Both the position numbers and the translations under genes were made by a program. Source: Amphiduros pacificus (Eukaryota > Annelida > Polychaeta > Phyllodocida > Hesionidae). From it: a DNA stretch of 64,000 nucleotides. The stretch is taken from positions 8,770,001 through 8,834,000 of the forward strand of contig OX439008.1 in NCBI GenBank assembly GCA_949316495.1, written 5' to 3'. Below are positions 63,704 to 64,000 of the stretch, in pieces. The notes below the pieces were generated by a model that made no database searches, was not told where the DNA came from, and saw only the letters and a program-made list of their open reading frames with translations. The first letter of the stretch is position 1, and each line of letters begins with the position of its first letter.

Positions 63704-64000
63704 CAGACCCAGTATTCAAGGTAGAGCAGTGCATATGGGGTGGATGCTTGAGGGATGAGATGCTGGTGAGTGAACCTGAGTGATGTAGTGGGATGTTGTT
63801 TGTGGTTTAAGGACTTACAGCTCAGTATGTGGGGCTGGGGAGGTACTACTTGTGAATGGCCATCAGTGTGATCTGTTAGTGAGAGTAAATGGCCTGCAAA
63901 CTTCAACTCCTCTGAGGCTGCCAGGCCGACCCAATGCTTTATGCATAGATCTGCTAAGTGGTAGAATCACAGTCTAATCTGGGTATTAGGCCACACTACT
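63704..64000. other. Unique sequence to the window edge
   Basis: Mixed-composition DNA; no supported feature. Confidence 0.5.

Noticed and set aside
62319-63783. ORFs up to 455 codons, rich in Trp and Gly
   Set aside because: Generated by the 34-bp array; several frames on both strands are open and no unique domain is attached.

Overview
This is a eukaryotic, almost gene-free window. It is AT-rich and long-intron-like, with no bacterial-style operons and no ORF that reads as a complete conserved protein. Several features suggest a marine invertebrate, most likely a mollusc or another spiralian: a (GTCC)n-linked interspersed repeat near 12.68 kb, and a composite element at 57.8-59.7 kb combining a (TATG)n microsatellite, long tandem units and hairpin ends, resembling the pearl / Helentron-derived elements known from bivalves. 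This assignment is inference; no species can be named from the sequence alone.

Roughly 30% of the window (about 19 kb) is tandem repeats in some twenty arrays with unrelated units. By position: 37 bp (1-4431), 18 bp (6.17-6.84 kb), about 23 bp degenerate (7.93-8.93 kb), 31 bp (9.25 kb), 126 bp (14.63-16.83 kb), 27 bp (17.44 kb), 22 bp (18.04 kb), 13 bp (20.94-21.70 kb), 25 bp (22.02-22.96 kb), about 162 bp plus a 159-nt pure (AT)n (25.12-25.81 kb), 14 bp (36.64-37.25 kb), 53 bp (38.63-40.11 kb), about 35 bp C-rich (44.41-44.85 kb), 28 bp (47.11-47.60 kb), 45 bp (49.65-50.64 kb), 293 bp (57.9-59.5 kb), 18 bp (60.23-61.25 kb) and 34 bp (62.41-63.70 kb). All the long ORFs (250-455 codons) lie in these arrays and are open in several frames at once, so I do not call them genes.

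The only plausible coding sequence is on the plus strand at 29.2-32.7 kb. A CpG-enriched, GC-richer stretch (29.2-30.15 kb) leads into an ATG at 30149, followed by 49 codons and a good splice donor at 30296. A second, weaker candidate of the same design lies 2.4 kb downstream (ATG at 32646, 27 codons, donor at 32727). Both end in phase 0, after Leu-Gln, with CTCCAG before the donor, as two alternative first exons of one gene would. I do not recognise the protein. A zero-length-exon motif (pyrimidine tract, CAG then GTAAGT) at 9756/9757 on the same strand resembles a recursive splice site, which would fit a long intron running through this window.

Mobile DNA is non-autonomous. Two MITE-like elements have TTAA target duplications (8063-8678 and 27265-27575); the first sits precisely inside a degenerate tandem array, so its empty site can be read. 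There is also the 1.9-kb pearl/Helentron-like composite element (57794-59682) and a probable tRNA-derived SINE (41.83-42.00 kb). I saw no retrovirus-like, LTR, Polinton or toxin-gene remains, and no rRNA, tRNA gene or CRISPR array. The remaining stretches are AT-rich unique DNA in which I see no supported feature.
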